From: Draconibacterium mangrovi
GTDB taxonomy: Bacteria; Bacteroidota; Bacteroidia; Bacteroidales; Prolixibacteraceae
NCBI RefSeq assembly: GCF_010586825.1
Contig: NZ_JAAAGB010000003.1
Coordinates: 124,001-188,000 of the forward strand
Reading direction: 5' to 3'
Length of the DNA stretch: 64,000 nucleotides
Below, one piece after another: positions 43,788-51,932 of the stretch; position 1 is the stretch's first letter; the number at the start of each line of letters is the position of its first letter. A model generated the notes under the pieces. That model worked only from the letters and a program-made list of their open reading frames with translations. It was not told the DNA's origin and searched no databases. A program made the position numbers and the translations under genes.

Positions 43788-45752
43788 TTAATCTTTTTGG
43801 TTAAACAGTTGCGCCGGATGAACAACCTCCGGTTTCAACGAAGTAAAATCCTTAAACACTTTAATGTCTTTGAAAACTACGGTAAACACAAAACGCGGTT
43901 CCTGTTCCAACCGATTTGGGAAATACCCGAATTGCAGGTGCATAGCCGGAAAAATCAAACTCTCGTTTTTTGTGCTGGCCCAAATGCCTATTTCTGAATA
44001 ACGATCGACTTCGCTTGTTGCTGCATTCGATTTTAACAACCACCCAACATTTACGTACGGATTAAACGAAAATCGAAACCCCCAAATCTGGTAATTCGAA
44101 TAAAATACCGGCCGGTAATAGACCGACAGGTTTGAATAGTTTTTATAGCCGGTTAAGTATTCGTTTGCAAAAGTACGGGTTGAGTAGTATGGAATAAAAT
44201 ACCGAGGATTGCGAACAGTGCTTAACTTCAGTTCGAAGATATTCCTGACTTCGTAATTTCCCAGTTTCCCCAGCGGACTTAAATAATCGAAACGCAGTCC
44301 GGCCAAACCGTCTTCCAGCTTCGAGTCGTTTATATAACCACCGGCCTCGGTATATGCCGTAAAAATACCGGCATTGTTAAAATATAGCGAATAATTGCCA
44401 CGCATCCCCGAGTACGGACGCTCGTAAAAACTGGTTTTCTCCCACCCCGCCGTTATATTTAAATTGTAGCCAATTGGTACATCTTCAACCGTCCCGTATT
44501 GCAACAGGCGACTGGTTTTTATGTACGATACCTGCTGCAACGACAAACCCGCCAAATACAACTGCCGGTTATGAAACTCGTAGTTGGTAGTTTCATCCAC
44601 CAGAGGTTGATTTTCATATTTATATGAAACGTAACGCGCTGCAACATTCAAAAATGGTCGGGTAATATCGCTGTAAAAGAAGAACGAATGTCCCAGCCAC
44701 AAATCGAAATACGACAGTTTATACCTGCTGTTATCATTCTCCAGCGAATCGCTTACATATGGGTGCTCCGACACTTTTTCGCGCAATTGATCGTAAATTA
44801 TCTCGCCCCCGTTTTTGGTAAGTGTAGTTAAAAAAGGCTTCTCAAATTGTATCCTGAAATTCTCGCGGTCAACACCATTTTGGTAACGGATTTCGCTGTC
44901 GAAAAAAGTACCCCACATATTATTTATGCCATACGAAGCACCATAACCGAACTTCTCTTCCGTGTCGGCATCAAACTCGCCAATTATCCCTATGCTGTGT
45001 CCTAACCCGGCAAAATTTCGCGAGTAAGGTTCCACCTCAAAAGCATTGTAATTGTTTACATCGCCACTAACACCAATCGGATACCGGTCTTTAACCATAA
45101 CGGTTACATTTACCGAATCGCTTGAATTCCCTACCGGTGAAATTTTAATAAAAGCATCTTCGATGTACGAAAGCTCACGAAACAGGCGCTCGTTATCCGA
45201 AAAAATACGGGCATTCACCCGTTCGTTTTCCTTAAAATGAAGGTTTTTACGAATCACACGTTCGCGCGTCGGACTGTATGTTTTATTCAGAAAACGGCCA
45301 AATCCGGAGAGGTCAACGTTGGTCGTATCAAAAAGATTACCGTCGAGCACCGCTACCCGTTCAATCGTAATGTTTTTAATTACCCGGTTTTTATAGAATG
45401 AAAAATACTGGTCGGACGGGTTGAAATCCTTAGGCAGCTGTTCTTCCCTGCTTCTTATCGAGCCCATCAACAAACCCCCGTAACGACTATTCAGACGGGT
45501 AACCGATTCTATTTTCTCGGGATGTTTTTCGTAATACGAAGGTTTTCGCACCAGGAAATTTTTGATAATGTCGTACTCAGTATCCGCTTCAAGAACCACC
45601 ACCGAATCATTAACACCATAATAAATGGTGTCTTTCAGCATTAACAACTGATCGAAACGAATGCGAATGGTATCATGCTTTTGCGCATTTGCAACAAATA
45701 CCAATCCCACCAGACTCAGAAATAATAAAATGTGTTTAATGTGTTTCTGCAT
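43788..45752 (-). CDS. Omp85-type outer membrane protein with POTRA-like N-terminus
   Basis: A 654-residue outer membrane protein. The signal peptide ends after FVANA (residue 23). Residues about 100-230 resemble POTRA modules (RVIKNITIERVAVLDGNLFD, VIRKNLHFKENERVNARIFS, SYIEDAFIKISPVG). Residues about 235-654 form the beta barrel of the BamA/TamA superfamily (WGTFFDSEIRYQNG, GLAGLRFDYLSPLGKLGNYE). It follows the second barrel gene by 92 bp on the same strand. Its job could be barrel insertion or lipid/protein transport; the C-terminus does not end in the usual aromatic residue. Confidence 0.8.
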   Translation of the reverse strand: MQKHIKHILLFLSLVGLVFVANAQKHDTIRIRFDQLLMLKDTIYYGVNDSVVVLEADTEYDIIKNFLVRKPSYYEKHPEKIESVTRLNSRYGGLLMGSIRSREEQLPKDFNPSDQYFSFYKNRVIKNITIERVAVLDGNLFDTTNVDLSGFGRFLNKTYSPTRERVIRKNLHFKENERVNARIFSDNERLFRELSYIEDAFIKISPVGNSSDSVNVTVMVKDRYPIGVSGDVNNYNAFEVEPYSRNFAGLGHSIGIIGEFDADTEEKFGYGASYGINNMWGTFFDSEIRYQNGVDRENFRIQFEKPFLTTLTKNGGEIIYDQLREKVSEHPYVSDSLENDNSRYKLSYFDLWLGHSFFFYSDITRPFLNVAARYVSYKYENQPLVDETTNYEFHNRQLYLAGLSLQQVSYIKTSRLLQYGTVEDVPIGYNLNITAGWEKTSFYERPYSGMRGNYSLYFNNAGIFTAYTEAGGYINDSKLEDGLAGLRFDYLSPLGKLGNYEVRNIFELKLSTVRNPRYFIPYYSTRTFANEYLTGYKNYSNLSVYYRPVFYSNYQIWGFRFSFNPYVNVGWLLKSNAATSEVDRYSEIGIWASTKNESLIFPAMHLQFGYFPNRLEQEPRFVFTVVFKDIKVFKDFTSLKPEVVHPAQLFNQKD

Positions 45753-45843
45753 CGAACTGGTTGTACTTCAATTCGGTATTCAATGTTGATTAAAGATAAG
45801 AATTTAAGATAGATAACGAGCAAGGAGAAATTACAATTTATGA

Positions 45844-46995
45844 TTAAAATGCTTCCACAAAATTGAAGTATACGCCTTGAGAATCGCGCCCTACGCCAAA
45901 ATCAACACATACATTCATTCGTGGCTGCAATTCAAGCCGGTAACCAACGCCGCCATTCGGTACCCATTTTGATAAACTTACTACATCAGGTGCAATACTT
46001 CCTGCACCAAGCCAAATTACCATTCCGCTTTTACTTAAGCCACCATTTGCCCTTTGAAAAGTGTAGCGCCACTCGCCAAGCATAAAAGCAGTGGTATTAT
46101 CGCGGTAATGGCCCATTAAATAGCCACGCAGGTTTTTTCCTCCCGAGAAATCAGATAGTTCGGTTATGGGCACATCGCCATAAGTGCTTCTGGTAAAAAA
46201 CCGAAACGCCAACACATTGCCCGGCCGCGTTAAGGTTTTATAGTGCCGCATATCCAGCGTATATTCCTGGTAATCGTACTTGCTTCCCCATATATTATCG
46301 TAAAACATAGCTGATAAATGGAAATAAACACCTTTCCACGCATTAACAACAATGTCGCGGGTATCGTAGGCAAACAGGGCTCCAATTCCGTTCAGAAAGT
46401 AAACATCTCCGAACTGCGACCGGTAAGGATCGTTTTCAACCGGCTGAGCAAAGTCTTTTGTAACAACGTATGCCGGCCGTAAACTGGCACCGATATAAAC
46501 CGATGGTCTTAATTTGTAAATAAAGTCGACGTCGAAAGATGAATTGGTTTCGTGATACAAAGTGGTTGTATCCGACTGTTGAGTGGCATCGATCTGATTA
46601 AATCCTTTTCCGTAGTAATTGTTGTCTTTATCGCGAATAACAAGGCTGGCATTTATTCGAAATTTATCCTCCATCCAAAACGTTTTCAGATGCGCCTGAA
46701 TTCCAAAATTGCCTTTGGTACTGTAAAATATGGTGGCCGGAAGTGATGAACGTTGCGAAATGCTATCGTTTTCGTTTGCCCGAAAAGAGTAAAGCATTCC
46801 TCCGGAAATCAACAAGCCGGCATCGGCAGTATACGCAGGAGCAAACATTGGCGACATCCATGGTTCGCCAGCTTTTATAACAGCCTCTTTTCGTGCATTG
46901 CGTTCATTCCAGGCATCCTTTAATTTTCCCTGAGCTTTTGAATTACCAAAGCTAAAAAGCAGGAGAAAAAGAAGTATAAATGTAGCTGATTTCAA
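45844..46995 (-). CDS. Omp85-like surface antigen barrel without POTRA
   Basis: A 383-residue protein with signal peptide (1-21, SKAQ) and a beta barrel of the bacterial surface antigen family. The barrel motif GGKNLRGYLMGHYRDNT is the equivalent of the VRGF/Y lid motif of Omp85 proteins. It ends in phenylalanine (NFVEAF), the normal OM-insertion signal. POTRA domains are missing, so it cannot act as a full BamA. A match to the promoter consensus lies just upstream. It is the first of two barrel genes in tandem. Confidence 0.8.
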   Translation of the reverse strand: MKSATFILLFLLLFSFGNSKAQGKLKDAWNERNARKEAVIKAGEPWMSPMFAPAYTADAGLLISGGMLYSFRANENDSISQRSSLPATIFYSTKGNFGIQAHLKTFWMEDKFRINASLVIRDKDNNYYGKGFNQIDATQQSDTTTLYHETNSSFDVDFIYKLRPSVYIGASLRPAYVVTKDFAQPVENDPYRSQFGDVYFLNGIGALFAYDTRDIVVNAWKGVYFHLSAMFYDNIWGSKYDYQEYTLDMRHYKTLTRPGNVLAFRFFTRSTYGDVPITELSDFSGGKNLRGYLMGHYRDNTTAFMLGEWRYTFQRANGGLSKSGMVIWLGAGSIAPDVVSLSKWVPNGGVGYRLELQPRMNVCVDFGVGRDSQGVYFNFVEAF

Positions 46996-47019
46996 GAGTC
47001 AGGTGTATTTTGATTTAAT

Positions 47020-47051
47020 CAAAGGTACGACTTTACACCTGTTAAAATCAA
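47020..47051 (-). promoter_or_regulatory. Bacteroidota-type promoter for the barrel genes
   Basis: On the minus strand TACCTTTG (47027-47020) is an exact -7 box, and TTTG lies 21 bp further upstream. The start codon of the barrel gene is 25 bp downstream of the box. Confidence 0.6.
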
Positions 47052-47064
47052 ATACTTTGGGCAA

Positions 47065-47093
47065 CAAAAAAGCCACATCCGAAGAATGTGGCT
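47065..47093 (-). terminator. Rho-independent terminator after the CDP-alcohol phosphotransferase
   Basis: On the minus strand an AGCCACAT...TGTGGCT-type stem with a TTCG-containing loop (47093-47071) is followed by six T (47070-47065), right after the stop codon at 47099. It insulates the barrel promoter downstream. Confidence 0.8.
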
Positions 47094-47098
47094 TATAA

Positions 47099-47695
47099 TT
47101 ATTTAGCTTCTTTTTGAGCTTTCATTAACCAGTAGAGTCCCTTTACCCCGATCTTTATATCGTCGAGTTTAAAGAGCACAAATATCTTTTCGGTGTAGGC
47201 TATAACTCCCCAACCTACTGCGAGGTAGAAAAACCATGTGTAGAACCCGAATACAAACAACACGAAAAAGAATATACTCTGTACATATCCGGCCGAAACA
47301 GCAGAATACAAGTGTAAACCCGGTATTTTACCGAAGCGTGCAAACGATATAATGTAACTGACTACAAATAATCCCAAAAACAGGAATAAGAACCAACTGT
47401 GCGGTTCAATGTCGGCCCATTTAAATACAAACAGACCTAAAATGGCCATTGCATACGTACAAATATCGGCCAGGTTATCGAGCGCTGCTCCAAAATGTGT
47501 CTGCTGTTTGAGGTATCGTGCCAGGTTTCCATCTGCAACATCGCTTACCAAACTTATACAAAGCAACCATACAAACAACGATTCGTTACCAACAAGAGCG
47601 GCATAAAAAATTACAGGAAACGCTAACAAGCGGTATAAACTGATCGCATTTGGCAGATTTACAATATTCTCGCCACGTACAAAAATTTTCTTCAT
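47099..47695 (-). CDS. CDP-alcohol phosphatidyltransferase
   Basis: A 198-residue integral membrane enzyme of the CDP-alcohol phosphotransferase family. It carries the complete motif D-x2-D-G-x2-A-R-x8-G-x3-D-x3-D (SDVADGNLARYL, then HFGAALDNLAD), so it should be catalytically active. It moves a CDP-linked lipid or alcohol to an acceptor such as serine, glycerol phosphate or inositol phosphate; the acceptor cannot be read from sequence. Six hydrophobic helices are visible. It ends a leftward group with an SDR, a polyprenol kinase-like and a CdsA-like gene. Confidence 0.9.
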   Translation of the reverse strand: MKKIFVRGENIVNLPNAISLYRLLAFPVIFYAALVGNESLFVWLLCISLVSDVADGNLARYLKQQTHFGAALDNLADICTYAMAILGLFVFKWADIEPHSWFLFLFLGLFVVSYIISFARFGKIPGLHLYSAVSAGYVQSIFFFVLFVFGFYTWFFYLAVGWGVIAYTEKIFVLFKLDDIKIGVKGLYWLMKAQKEAK

Positions 47696-47755
47696 AATCC
47701 TCGATTAAACTTAATTGGTGTAAACCTAAAATTTAGTTGGTAAAAATCCAATGAT

Positions 47756-48865
47756 TTATACGGCAGCTTTTATTTCGGTTACCTGCTGATCGGTACCACT
47801 GTTCAGGAAATAGCTAAGCATACGATGTATCGATTCGGCCGTTACCGCACTCACTTCTTCTTCAACAATCGAATCGAGATTGGTAGTATCGAAAGCAATA
47901 TTGGTATCGATGTAGGCACCCGTAAACGACATTCCGATTGCCATAATCCGCTCGAGCGAATTCATTTGCTCCTTTTCCAAAGTCATGTCGGGAACAAGGC
48001 TAATCGGCATTAAGCTGCTGATACTTCCCAAAATGTCGGCATTTTTCACCGAGCTTTTGGCTATTAAATTCAGAATAACCGGCACCTGCTCGGCTTTTAC
48101 CGCACTCATCAGGTAAGTTACTGCAGTATCAATTGGAATAAGATTTTGAGTTGAATCCGGATCAACTTTTAAGCGAATCACACTTTCAGGATATTTTTTT
48201 GCCAGGTTCTGTACCCGTTTTGAGAAATCGAAAATACCATAATCGGTTTTTGTTACGCCTGTTTTATTGTTTCCAACCACCTGAGATAGACGTAAAATAC
48301 AAGCGTTTAATCCTTTATTGTCGATGTAATCTTTAATTACATTTTCGGCATAACGTTTCGATTGCTCGTAGTAATTACGAAATGCATCAATCTCAGCATT
48401 ATCGTAGAATTTTTCTTTAAACGGCTCGTAAATACGGCCGCAAGAGTAGGCCGTACTCACAAAATAGAAACGCGATTCTTTTGCCGAATATTTCTGAAAA
48501 GTATTAACCGAATTGGTTACTCCCTGTAGATTTGTTCCAAATATCTCTTCTTTCGATTTTATATCAAATTTTAAACTTGCCGCAAAATGAAAGTAATCTA
48601 CATTTCCCCCGAAAATGGTTTTCAGCTCACTTTCCTGCAGTGCAAAATCCGCTTCAAATAACGAATAATCGTGAACTTCAAGATTTGTAAAATCAACATC
48701 CTCCCCACCTTTCATCTCCTTTAATGCAGCTTTTACCCGCTCTTCGGCAGTAAACTTTTTATTACTGCGTACGAGCGCAACTACCTTGTAGTTCTCTAAC
48801 AATAACTCGTTTATAAAATTTGAAGCAACATAACCGTTTGCTCCGTTTATAACAATTTTCTTCAT
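47756..48865 (-). CDS. Extended SDR, NAD-dependent epimerase/reductase type
   Basis: A 369-residue extended SDR. The Rossmann motif GANGYVASNF (8-17) and the catalytic Tyr-Lys in NYYEQSKRYAEN, with FVSTAY upstream for the Ser, are visible. The size and VTTSNTFQ-like core resemble male-sterility/thioester-reductase-type SDRs (NAD_binding_4). Its position between a lipid kinase-like gene and a CDP-alcohol phosphotransferase makes a lipid substrate plausible (inference). It has no membrane segment or signal peptide. Confidence 0.75.
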   Translation of the reverse strand: MKKIVINGANGYVASNFINELLLENYKVVALVRSNKKFTAEERVKAALKEMKGGEDVDFTNLEVHDYSLFEADFALQESELKTIFGGNVDYFHFAASLKFDIKSKEEIFGTNLQGVTNSVNTFQKYSAKESRFYFVSTAYSCGRIYEPFKEKFYDNAEIDAFRNYYEQSKRYAENVIKDYIDNKGLNACILRLSQVVGNNKTGVTKTDYGIFDFSKRVQNLAKKYPESVIRLKVDPDSTQNLIPIDTAVTYLMSAVKAEQVPVILNLIAKSSVKNADILGSISSLMPISLVPDMTLEKEQMNSLERIMAIGMSFTGAYIDTNIAFDTTNLDSIVEEEVSAVTAESIHRMLSYFLNSGTDQQVTEIKAAV

Positions 48866-48999
48866 GACGTAATATTTGATTCAGTGACCTTAAAAAGTCC
48901 CCACTTAGCTATTTCAGTTTTCTCCAGTTTCTGTTTTACTATATACAAATTACTCCTTTTTTGGCAGAAATACCAGCATCGGCTCTACATTTTACATAT

Positions 49000-49674
49000 T
49001 TACATTAAAAGTAAAAGTGTAACTGCTGCCCCAAGAGGGATGGTTAAATTGTCGGACCCACGCCAACTCAGTAATTCTGCCAAGGTGCTGACTACCGCTA
49101 CTGCCAGCCCGATATAAAAAGTTTTCAAATCGAAAACACCTCTATTAAAATAAAGGGCCAGCAAGCTGATAACAAAGCTGGTAAGTAAAAATGCACCCGA
49201 TCCGAAAATTGACTTTCCGGTATCGATGCCAAATATCTTTATTTTATGATTGTTTGTTTTAAAGCTGATTCCTACAATCGCTGCCATGGGGTCGCTGATT
49301 CCTAAAATCAGCATTGGCAGGATGAAAATGAATTTACTGTCGAGCAAATCCGATAGTAAAAATGTAAGGTAAATTGATGCCGGCAACAAGTAACTTCCTA
49401 TCGATTTCCGGTCGATATCGTGAATGGAATTCAGTTGCTTGCTGTACTGTGTTATAAACAAAGCTGCAAAAAATATTAAAGCCAGTACAAACACATACCA
49501 ATGGCTTGTAAAGATGTATGGAAATGGTACCACGGCAATAGTAGCAGTAAAATGCGCGAACTTGCGTGTAAACTCGCCTTTTACTTTTAGTCGTCTGTAG
49601 TTAAGTTCGTTAAAAGCCAGTAATAATATTATTGCAATAAAATATACTACTGACAGCGTAATAGTGTTTCCCAT
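49000..49674 (-). CDS. Polyprenol/diacylglycerol kinase-like membrane protein
   Basis: A 224-residue protein with seven to eight hydrophobic helices. It matches the dolichol/phytol kinase (SEC59-like) group, which uses CTP to phosphorylate lipids. Family residues seen are KFAHFTATIAVV near residue 40, the GISDPMAAIVGISF motif (normally GDP-A-A) and GIDTGKSIFGS (KS-G motif), and WRGSDNLTIPLGAAV at the end. It has a promoter match upstream. With the CdsA-like and CDP-alcohol enzymes it suggests a phospholipid or sphingolipid head-group route. Confidence 0.75.
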   Translation of the reverse strand: MGNTITLSVVYFIAIILLLAFNELNYRRLKVKGEFTRKFAHFTATIAVVPFPYIFTSHWYVFVLALIFFAALFITQYSKQLNSIHDIDRKSIGSYLLPASIYLTFLLSDLLDSKFIFILPMLILGISDPMAAIVGISFKTNNHKIKIFGIDTGKSIFGSGAFLLTSFVISLLALYFNRGVFDLKTFYIGLAVAVVSTLAELLSWRGSDNLTIPLGAAVTLLLLM

Positions 49675-49730
49675 AAAAATATTTTAGTCTCTGGTATCTC
49701 CTCTTTAATTCCCGCTCCGTTTTCAATAAA

Positions 49731-49758
49731 CAAAGTTATCGCCAAATTAGTTTCTCAA
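49731..49758 (-). promoter_or_regulatory. Bacteroidota-type promoter before the polyprenol kinase-like gene
   Basis: Minus-strand TAACTTTG (49738-49731) is an exact -7 box, with TTG 17 bp upstream (complement of CAA at 49756-49758). It is 57 bp from the start codon at 49674. Confidence 0.6.
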
Positions 49759-49806
49759 CTCCATTTATTGATCGAACTGTTATTATCCTCTCCTGAAATG
49801 CTCAAG

Positions 49807-50535
49807 TTAAGAACCAATCATTAGAAAAAAAAATGTTACCCAGGCACCTCCGGCAATTAAACTATCAAACCGGTCGAGAAATCCTCCGTGCCCCGGTATC
49901 AAATTGCTGTAATCTTTTACTCTGAATTTTCTTTTGTACAACGAAGCAGCAATGTCGCCTAAAAAGGCAAACACAATTATTCCGAGAGTAAGCCCGGCAA
50001 CCACATACCATTTATTGTTGTATAATCCGTGTAGAAAAAAGCCGCTTGCAAATGCAAACAAAGCACCACCAACCGTTCCTCCAATGGTTTTATTGGGACT
50101 GATTTCAGGTGCAATTTTTGTTTTTCCCCATAACTGTCCCGAAATCTGGCTAAACGCATCAAATATCGATAAGATCAGAAATGCAAAAAGCACCAGTTTA
50201 TTATCCATAGCCCCAAACAACCACAATCCTGCCCCCAAAACGGAATAGATGATCAGCGAGATGAATACAAAACCTGAATGTTCGAATCCTGCACGTTTAA
50301 ACAGCAGAAAAAGTTCGAAAGCACCTGCCAGCCATATTATTCCAACCAAAACCTGGAAGAATACCGGATTTATTGTGATGCTAAAAAACAGAATGTGGAT
50401 AATTATAAAATAGCTAATGAATTTTGTCCAGCTTTTTCGGGCCACTGCTTTTTCCTTTTTCCGGTTAATGAAAAAGAATCCAACTGCACCCAACAGGAAA
50501 TACGACAGAATGAATATGTATATCGTTAAAATCAT
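49807..50535 (-). CDS. CDP-diacylglycerol synthase-like (CdsA family)
   Basis: A 242-residue membrane protein with the CdsA signature SLYKRKFRVKDYSNLIPGHG, then GFLDRFDSL, near its C-terminus. CdsA makes CDP-diacylglycerol from phosphatidate and CTP. The usual length is about 260-290, so this is slightly short, and the main cdsA may lie elsewhere; this one could act on another lipid phosphate. It overlaps no gene; its ATG is 1 bp after the stop of the TauE/SafE gene. Confidence 0.85.
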   Translation of the reverse strand: MILTIYIFILSYFLLGAVGFFFINRKKEKAVARKSWTKFISYFIIIHILFFSITINPVFFQVLVGIIWLAGAFELFLLFKRAGFEHSGFVFISLIIYSVLGAGLWLFGAMDNKLVLFAFLILSIFDAFSQISGQLWGKTKIAPEISPNKTIGGTVGGALFAFASGFFLHGLYNNKWYVVAGLTLGIIVFAFLGDIAASLYKRKFRVKDYSNLIPGHGGFLDRFDSLIAGGAWVTFFFLMIGS

Positions 50536-50536
50536 G

Positions 50537-51334
50537 TTATCTGTTTACTATCATTAAAATACCGATTGCTGCAACTACTGCTGCATAAACGTACTTCACT
50601 TTCTTTTCTGATTTTCCGATCTTCGCTTTCGAGAACAGACGTGGCCCCAAAAAAGCACCAATTACCGAACCCGATGTAAGAAAAGCAATAAGTGTTAAGT
50701 CGATACTGCCTATTAAAAAGTGGGCACCAACCGCAAAAACGGTATTAACCAAAACCACCAGTAACGATGTGCCAACCACTAATTTAACAGGTAATCGCAT
50801 CGAAAACAATCCGGCAATAATCGGCGCTGTTCCGCTGGTTCCAAATGTTCCCGCTATCAATCCGGCTGTTAAACCAAAAAATGAGCCTTTCCCAATACGA
50901 ACAGCTTTAAGCTTTGTATTATTTTCTTCGTCTCCGGCCTCTCTGTATTTTCGGATACCGGTAACCAGCATATTTATTGCTATCAAAATGGAATAAACTC
51001 CAAACAGTAGCTTCAATTGCGGCTCCGAAATCAAATTTGTTATACGTGCTCCCAGTAAAGCTCCAACAATTCCGGCAATGCCAAACAAGGTGCCGGTATT
51101 GGTATCGATATTCCCTTTTCGGTAGTGCCCCCACGAGCCCACCAAACCAATGGGTAAGGTTGCTGCGAGCGATGTTGCAACAGCTGTATGCACCGGCACT
51201 CCAATAATTAAGGTAAGCACCGGCAAAAAGAAAAAGCCTCCGCCTCCTCCAAGCATAGTACCAAAAAGTCCTATTACAAAGCCAATTAAGGGTAAAACCA
51301 AATAGATATTTTCAAATGAAGAATTAAAAATCAT
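50537..51334 (-). CDS. TauE/SafE family permease
   Basis: A 265-residue membrane protein of the TauE/SafE (DUF81) family, with about eight helices. N-terminal part LPLIGFVIGLFGTMLGGGGG and the second-half repeat GLIAGTFGTSGTAPIIAGL show the family's internal duplication. Members export sulfite, sulfoacetate or similar anions; the substrate here is unknown. It directly precedes the CdsA-like gene in one unit. A TACCTTTG -7 box lies 79 bp before the start (51413-51420) without a good -33 box. Confidence 0.9.
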   Translation of the reverse strand: MIFNSSFENIYLVLPLIGFVIGLFGTMLGGGGGFFFLPVLTLIIGVPVHTAVATSLAATLPIGLVGSWGHYRKGNIDTNTGTLFGIAGIVGALLGARITNLISEPQLKLLFGVYSILIAINMLVTGIRKYREAGDEENNTKLKAVRIGKGSFFGLTAGLIAGTFGTSGTAPIIAGLFSMRLPVKLVVGTSLLVVLVNTVFAVGAHFLIGSIDLTLIAFLTSGSVIGAFLGPRLFSKAKIGKSEKKVKYVYAAVVAAIGILMIVNR

Positions 51335-51932
51335 AATTTATTTTTACGGTCAGTTAAAATTAAAAATTATATGACTCAACCGCAGTATTTAAAACCAGTC
51401 TAATTCAAAATTCAAAGGTAAAGCATAAAAATTTATCGTTAAGTGATACGAAACACAATCTAAAATCACGCTTTATATTTTAACATCTGTTAACACTTTA
51501 AGCTAAAAAGAGTTCAGAAATTGAATTTCTGACCGAAAAATAACGGGAGAAAAACAGATATATATTATGACTGCAGCACACGTTGTTGCCGATGGCTCGA
51601 AAATACAGGTTGTTTTTGCCGACGGTATCAGCACCGGGGCAAGTATTCGGCGTATTGATCAATACGAATCAAATTCGCTCATAATTCTATTTCAGCAAGC
51701 AAAATTCCTATAAAATAAGAAGCAAAATACCTACTCCAGAATTACCTAATATTGAAAAACACATCGCAAAAATCAACGATGCACAGAGTACCCGCGATAT
51801 TTGATATTGATTGAGTTTGTAATTTGACCGGCACTTTGTTTACCTATGAGGTGTTGTGAACAAACTTTGTTTTAATTATGTATCCTTAAAGAGATTTTAG
51901 CGTCAATACATTCAAACAATAAATTATTATTT
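51335..51932. other. Gene-poor interval with a protease remnant
   Basis: About 600 bp between divergent genes. It includes a 48-codon protease fragment (51567-51713, listed separately). The rest is A/T-rich with a degenerate TAnnTTTG-like box (AAACTTTG near 51860) that could serve the tricorn-like gene, but the match is poor. No other gene was seen. Confidence 0.5.
51567..51713 (+). pseudogene. Remnant of a trypsin-like (S1/HtrA) serine protease
   Basis: A 48-codon fragment starting MTAAHVVADGSKIQVVFADG. The TAAHVV motif is the catalytic-His box of S1/HtrA-like proteases, and the following SKIQVVFADG and ASIRRIDQYESNSL match the strands after it. The N-terminal oxyanion side and the Asp and Ser boxes are gone. 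The next frame (51715-51804) reads a short open run IPTPELPNIEKHIAKINDA that may be a shifted remainder. It is probably a decayed gene and not a functional small ORF. Confidence 0.55.
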
